Shown here in pieces: positions 60,342 to 64,000 of a DNA stretch of 64,000 nucleotides. This stretch comes from Flavobacterium branchiicola. Its GTDB lineage: Bacteria > Bacteroidota > Bacteroidia > Flavobacteriales > Flavobacteriaceae. The DNA is taken from positions 389,634 through 453,633 of the forward strand of contig NZ_JAGYWA010000006.1 in the NCBI RefSeq assembly GCF_018383905.1. The letters run 5' to 3'. The translations under genes were made by a program, and so were the position numbers. The first letter of the stretch is position 1; every line of letters begins with the position of its first letter. The notes under the pieces are model-generated. The model saw only the letters and a list, made by a program, of their open reading frames with translations. It had not been told where the DNA came from and ran no database searches.

Positions 60342-60899
60342 TTATTTTTTCTTTTTCGGAGCAATGAACATAATCATTCTCTTTCCTTCCAAAACAGGCA
60401 TAGCTTCAACTTTACCATGTTCTTCTAAATCTGTAGCCAAACGCAATAATAAAATTTGCCCTTGATCTTTATAGATGATTGAACGTCCTTTAAAGAACAC
60501 GAAAGCTTTTAACTTAGCACCTTCTTTAAGGAACTTTTCAGCATTCTTTCTTTTAAATTCATAATCATGCTCATCTGTTTGAGGACCAAAACGAATTTCT
60601 TTTACTACAACCTGCGTAGACTTAGCTTTTAATGCCTTGTCACGTTTCTTTTGCTCGTAAACAAATTTCTTGTAGTCCATGATTTTACAAACCGGCGGCT
60701 CAGCATTTGGCGAAATTTCAACCAAATCCAATTCGAACTGATCTGCTAATCGTAAAGCATCTGCCAGCTTAAAAACACCTGGCTCGATGTTTTCACCTAC
60801 TAGTCTTACTTCTTGTACACCACGAATATTGTTATTTATTCTGTGTGCATCTTTTTTTTCTACTCGAGGTTGAAAACCTCTGTTGCTTCTTATTGCTAT
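60342..60899 (-). CDS. infC: translation initiation factor IF-3, probable ATA start
   Basis: Read from an ATA at 60897-60899 this gives 185 residues beginning (M)AIRSNRGFQPRVEKKDAHRI, the conserved IF3 N-terminus, and continuing with IRGVQEVRLVGENIEPGVF and the KIMDYKKFVYEQKKRD region. An in-frame stop lies two codons upstream, and there is no ATG, GTG or TTG before the TTG at 60729-60731, which would delete 56 conserved residues. IF3 genes in other bacteria also use rare starts (ATT in E. coli) for autoregulation. It is 16 bases from thrS. Confidence 0.93.
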   Translation of the reverse strand: MAIRSNRGFQPRVEKKDAHRINNNIRGVQEVRLVGENIEPGVFKLADALRLADQFELDLVEISPNAEPPVCKIMDYKKFVYEQKKRDKALKAKSTQVVVKEIRFGPQTDEHDYEFKRKNAEKFLKEGAKLKAFVFFKGRSIIYKDQGQILLLRLATDLEEHGKVEAMPVLEGKRMIMFIAPKKKK

Positions 60900-60915
60900 G
60901 ACTTTCTAATTTAAG

Positions 60916-62862
60916 TTAAACTGTAAAAACTTTTAATGTCTTTTTTATTTCTTCGTTTACAATCGCAGCAAATTCTTCGATTGAAACTGTGATATTGCCT
61001 TTTCCTTCTTGACCGTGGCGACGAATAGAAATAGTACCGTTTTTCTCTTCTTCTTCGCCTACAATCAGCATAAATGGGATTTTCTGCATTTCTGCATCTC
61101 TAATTTTCTTGCCAATTGTTTCGTTTCGGTTGTCAATTAGGGCGCGAATTTCGTGATTTTCTAGCAATTCTAAAACTTTTTTAGCATAATTTTCGTATTT
61201 CTCGCTCAAAGACAAGATTATAGCCTGTTCTGGCATTAGCCAAAGTGGGAAATTTCCTGCAGTGTGCTCTAGTAAAATTGCTATAAAACGTTCCATAGAT
61301 CCAAAAGGAGCTCTGTGAATCATAACTGGTCGATGTAATTCATTATCAGCGCCTTTGTATGTCAAATCAAAACGTTCTGGCAAGTTGTAATCTACCTGAA
61401 TAGTTCCTAATTGCCATTGTCTTCCCAAAGCATCTTTAACCATGAAATCTAGTTTTGGACCATAGAATGCAGCTTCGCCATATTCAACAACAGTATTTAA
61501 ACCTTTGTCTGCAGCAGCGTTGATAATAGCATTCTCGGCTTTCTCCCAATTTTCATCTGTACCGATGTATTTTTCTCTATTCTCCTGATCTCTTAATGAA
61601 ATTTGAGCTGTAAAGTTTTCAAATCCTAATGAACCAAATACATATAATACAAGGTCAATTACTTTTTTGAACTCTTCATCCAATTGTTCCGGAGTACAGA
61701 AAATGTGTGCGTCATCCTGAGTAAAACCTCTAACACGAGTTAAACCGTGTAATTCACCAGATTGTTCATATCTGTATACAGTACCAAATTCAGCATAACG
61801 CTTTGGTAAATCCTTGTACGACCATGGTCTTACATTATAAATTTCACAGTGGTGAGGACAGTTCATAGGTTTCAATAAAAACTCTTCACCTTCCGCTGGA
61901 GTATGAATTGGCTGAAAACTATCGGCACCATACTTAGCATAATGACCAGAAGTAACATAAAGTTCTTTCTGACCAATATGTGGACTAACAACTTGTTCAT
62001 AACCAGCTTTCTTTTGAGCTTTCTTTAAAAATTGCTCTAAACGCTCTCTAAGTGCGGCTCCTTTTGGTAACCATAAAGGTAAACCTTGACCTACCTTTTG
62101 AGAGAAAGCGAATAATTCAAGTTCTTTTCCTAGTTTACGGTGATCACGACGTTTTGCTTCTTCAAGAAGTTCAAGATATTCAGTCAAATCTTTTTGTTTA
62201 GGGAACGATGTTCCGTAAACACGAGTTAATTGTTTGTTTTTCTCGTCACCTCTCCAGTAAGCACCAGCAACACTCATGATTTTAAAAGCCTTGATGATTC
62301 CAGTATTCGGAATATGTCCGCCACGGCATAAATCTGTAAAAGTGGCGTGATCACAAAAAGTAATTGTTCCGTCTTCAAGATTCGAAATCAACTCAGTTTT
62401 GTAAACATTGTCTTTATATATTTCTAATGCATCTGCTTTACTAACCGGACGCATTTTGAACTCATGTTTCTCTCTTGAAATCTCAAGAACGCGGTCTTCA
62501 ATCTTTTTAAAATCAGCTTCAACAATTTTCTGATCTTCAAAATCAACATCGTAATAAAAACCATTAGCAATTGCAGGTCCAAGAGTTAATTTAATTCCTG
62601 GATATAATTCTTCAAGAGCTTGAGCCATTACGTGCGAAGTCGAATGCCAGAAAGCTTTCTTGCCTTCCGCATCATTCCAAGTATATAATATAAGATTACC
62701 ATCGGTCGTCAATGGAGTTTCGGTTTCAATAGTTGTACCATTAAAAGATGCTGAAATCACGTTTCTGGCAAAACCTTCGCTAATGTTTTTAGCGACCTCC
62801 ATTGGAGTTACGCCTGAAGCGAACTCTCTAATTGACCCATCGGGTAAAGTAATCTTGATCAT
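60916..62862 (-). CDS. thrS: threonyl-tRNA synthetase
   Basis: 648 residues with all ThrRS domains. The N-terminal TGS domain (1-62) starts IKITLPDGSIREFASGVTP. The editing domain has FWHSTSHVMAQALEELYPGI and CRGGHIPNTGIIKAF. The catalytic core has FLLKPMNCPHHCEIY (zinc Cys), YRYEQSGELHGLTRVRGFTQ, DDAHIFC and RPVMIHRAPFGSMERF. The C-terminal anticodon domain has LIDNRNETIGKKIRDAEMQK. It heads thrS-infC-rpmI-rplT. Confidence 0.97.
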   Translation of the reverse strand: MIKITLPDGSIREFASGVTPMEVAKNISEGFARNVISASFNGTTIETETPLTTDGNLILYTWNDAEGKKAFWHSTSHVMAQALEELYPGIKLTLGPAIANGFYYDVDFEDQKIVEADFKKIEDRVLEISREKHEFKMRPVSKADALEIYKDNVYKTELISNLEDGTITFCDHATFTDLCRGGHIPNTGIIKAFKIMSVAGAYWRGDEKNKQLTRVYGTSFPKQKDLTEYLELLEEAKRRDHRKLGKELELFAFSQKVGQGLPLWLPKGAALRERLEQFLKKAQKKAGYEQVVSPHIGQKELYVTSGHYAKYGADSFQPIHTPAEGEEFLLKPMNCPHHCEIYNVRPWSYKDLPKRYAEFGTVYRYEQSGELHGLTRVRGFTQDDAHIFCTPEQLDEEFKKVIDLVLYVFGSLGFENFTAQISLRDQENREKYIGTDENWEKAENAIINAAADKGLNTVVEYGEAAFYGPKLDFMVKDALGRQWQLGTIQVDYNLPERFDLTYKGADNELHRPVMIHRAPFGSMERFIAILLEHTAGNFPLWLMPEQAIILSLSEKYENYAKKVLELLENHEIRALIDNRNETIGKKIRDAEMQKIPFMLIVGEEEEKNGTISIRRHGQEGKGNITVSIEEFAAIVNEEIKKTLKVFTV

Positions 62863-62882
62863 TGTTTATAATTTTGTGAATG

Positions 62883-62890
62883 CAAATATA
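62883..62890 (-). promoter_or_regulatory. -7 box of the thrS promoter
   Basis: TATATTTG followed by CATTC on the minus strand, 20 bases before the thrS ATG. No clear TTTG lies at -33. AT-rich inverted repeats (ATACA/TGTAT and ACTCTA/TAGAGT) lie 20-70 bases further up. Confidence 0.6.
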
Positions 62891-62994
62891 AGTGATTAGA
62901 AAAACACATACAATATATATGTATAAGTTTACTCTATTATATATAGAGTAGTTTTTCTCTACTACCAAATATATAATAGTAAAAACACATTTCC

Positions 62995-63025
62995 AACCCG
63001 ACAGGTTTTCAAAACCTGTCGGGTT
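62995..63025. repeat. perfect 31-bp palindrome
   Basis: AACCCGACAGGTTTT, one base, AAAACCTGTCGGGTT. It lies between the divergent thrS and rRNA transcripts, with no T tract long enough to be a clear terminator. Confidence 0.85.
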
Positions 63026-63133
63026 TGTTGTTTGTATACATATATAATATATAAGTATCGTTTTGTCTGGCTGAGCGAAGCCGAAGCCTTTATGGATTTA
63101 AAGATCTATAATAATATTGATGATAATAATAAG

Positions 63134-63216
63134 GAGCTAGATCCCGCTATCCGCTTCAATCTTTTTGTTTTGAACACCAAAACAAAAAGGATTTCCGCTT
63201 CTATCGGGGCTAGGGA
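63134..63216. repeat. GC-rich dispersed element with hairpin
   Basis: GATCCCGCTATCCGCTTCAA and TTTCCGCTTCTATCGGGGCT flank an inverted repeat, ATCTTTTTGTTTTG / CAAAACAAAAAGGAT. The style resembles the family E elements. A 62-codon frame across it is a by-product. Around it, from 62891 to 63480, no gene was seen. Confidence 0.65.
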
Positions 63217-63492
63217 GTGAGTTTTCAGAAGAAAGAAAAGGGAAAACTTAGCGACTTAGCGCCTTTGCGAGATTAAAACGAGAGAAGAGAAGAACCGAAA
63301 ACACTAAAAAAAGCGAAGCAAAGCGAGAAAAAGCATAAAACACCACCCGGAAAACGGGCAAAAATCAGCAAAACCACACCTAGAACAAGAAAAATCGTAC
63401 ACAGAATCAAAAAAAGGCGATCTGTAAAGTATGTGTTATCAGAGTATTAAGAAAAAGGGCAAAAAAACATTAAAAAAAGGGGATTAAAAAGC

Positions 63493-63522
63493 TTGCGCAA
63501 CTGGAATTGTTGTGTACTTTTG
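63493..63522 (+). promoter_or_regulatory. rRNA promoter P1
   Basis: TTGC (63493-63496), 18 bases, TACTTTTG (63515-63522), then CACCCGC. Confidence 0.85.
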
Positions 63523-63613
63523 CACCCGCAACAACGCAGACGTTCACAGAAATACTGACAAGAAGACTAATTAAGAGAAAAGAAATTTTCAAAAAAAAAG
63601 ATTAGAAAAAGCT

Positions 63614-63644
63614 TGTGAGATTTAAAAACGCTCGTTACCTTTGC
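63614..63644 (+). promoter_or_regulatory. rRNA promoter P2
   Basis: TTGT (63614-63617), 19 bases, TACCTTTG (63637-63644), then CACCCCGC. Confidence 0.85.
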
Positions 63645-63736
63645 ACCCCGCAAAACACGGGAAGTTTCTTGAGAGAATGGTAAGAAAGATTAGAAAAGAG
63701 ATGATGAAAAAAGTTTCAAATTTTTTTAAATTTTTC

Positions 63737-63767
63737 TTGCAAGAAACAAAAAGAATTTTTAGTTTTG
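63737..63767 (+). promoter_or_regulatory. rRNA promoter P3
   Basis: TTGC (63737-63740), 19 bases, TAGTTTTG (63760-63767), then CACCCGC. It is preceded by an A/T tract. The leader from here to the 16S start is about 165 bases. Confidence 0.82.
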
Positions 63768-63933
63768 CACCCGCTTTGAGAGACAAGCGACAGAAAAAGA
63801 AATACACGTTCGTAGACATATTGAATTGACAGCCGTTCCGATGAAAATCGGAACAAATAAAATAAGAGTAATAGAATCGTAAGATTTGAAAAGAACCACT
63901 AGAGAACACATCGCAATATAATATAAAAAATAT

Positions 63934-64000
63934 ACGATGAAGAGTTTGATCCTGGCTCAGGATGAACGCTAGCGGCAGGCTTAACACATGCAAGTCGAGG
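63934..64000 (+). rRNA. 16S ribosomal RNA, 5' end
   Basis: AGAGTTTGATCCTGGCTCAG (63941-63960), the universal 16S start, followed by GATGAACGCTAGCGGCAGGC and ACACATGCAAGTCGAGG. The first 67 bases are present; the gene runs off the window. The exact 5' end is approximate. Confidence 0.98.

Noticed and set aside
62860..63030. T-box-like or other riboswitch upstream of thrS
   Set aside because: The AT-rich inverted repeats lie upstream of the predicted thrS -7 box, so they would not be in the mRNA. No T-box sequence was seen, and T-boxes are not expected in this phylum.
63032..63220. 62-codon frame upstream of the rRNA promoters
   Set aside because: It runs through the dispersed element at 63134-63216; the composition follows the repeat and there is no ribosome binding site or family resemblance.
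1..64000. CRISPR array, prophage or insertion sequence
   Set aside because: No regularly spaced identical repeats and no transposase, integrase or phage structural gene were found; the repeats present are isolated palindromic elements.

Overview
The window looks like a chromosomal segment of a Flavobacterium species (Bacteroidota). It is AT-rich, has Bacteroidota-type promoters (TTTG about 20 bp before TAnnTTTG) and almost no Shine-Dalgarno sites, encodes a type IX secretion C-terminal sorting domain, carries the carotenoid genes crtI/crtB/crtZ, and has a split transketolase. No prophage, insertion sequence, CRISPR array or plasmid function was seen. The window opens inside a tRNA methyltransferase gene (trmL) and closes 67 bases into a 16S rRNA gene.

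Layout. 1-6.4 kb: trmL, rluE, small hypotheticals, an SDR enzyme and a 1143-residue T9SS cargo protein with a nuclease/phosphatase domain. 6.4-10.7 kb: mepB-like gene, an ECF sigma factor with a membrane-anchored partner ending in a predicted beta-barrel, and envelope proteins. 10.8-17.7 kb: rmuC, thioesterase, VOC protein, YceI, epimerase, and a TetR-AarF pair. 17.9-23.9 kb: a light-related block on one strand: photolyase, SRPBCC protein, crtZ, crtB, crtI and a MerR/B12-binding regulator resembling CarH. 24-30.8 kb: Kir channel, TPR protein, AlkD-like protein, an ArsR-AHSA1-DoxX-YdeI operon with a visible operator, a Crp-family regulator and a lipoprotein isochorismatase. 31-33 kb: three identical tRNA-Lys genes and one tRNA-Leu, split by a lipoprotein gene. 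33-46 kb: housekeeping genes (aroK, phosphoribosyltransferase, S4 protein, FKBP, transketolase halves, tgt, lptF/G, EamA, accA, dnaB). 46-48.7 kb: a small CPP-tailed protein, a separate 7TM protein, a histidine kinase and a LuxR-type regulator. 48.8-57.2 kb: secreted proteins and an operon of three tandem TPR-histidine-kinase lipoproteins with a response regulator. 57.4-62.9 kb: AhpD-like protein, Crp regulator, and thrS-infC-rpmI-rplT. 63-64 kb: three tandem rRNA promoters and the 16S start.

The most distinctive observations are these: (1) the three-kinase array, in which only the first paralogue keeps all catalytic motifs; (2) the CarH-like regulator beside crtI, with a possible three-repeat operator over the crtI promoter; (3) a Tgt that lacks the bacterial zinc cysteines; (4) infC with no ordinary start codon, apparently starting at ATA; (5) a shared TAnnTTTGCACCC core at rRNA and tRNA promoters; and (6) several families of palindromic intergenic elements, some nested, that sit at successive junctions of the carotenoid/photolyase block.
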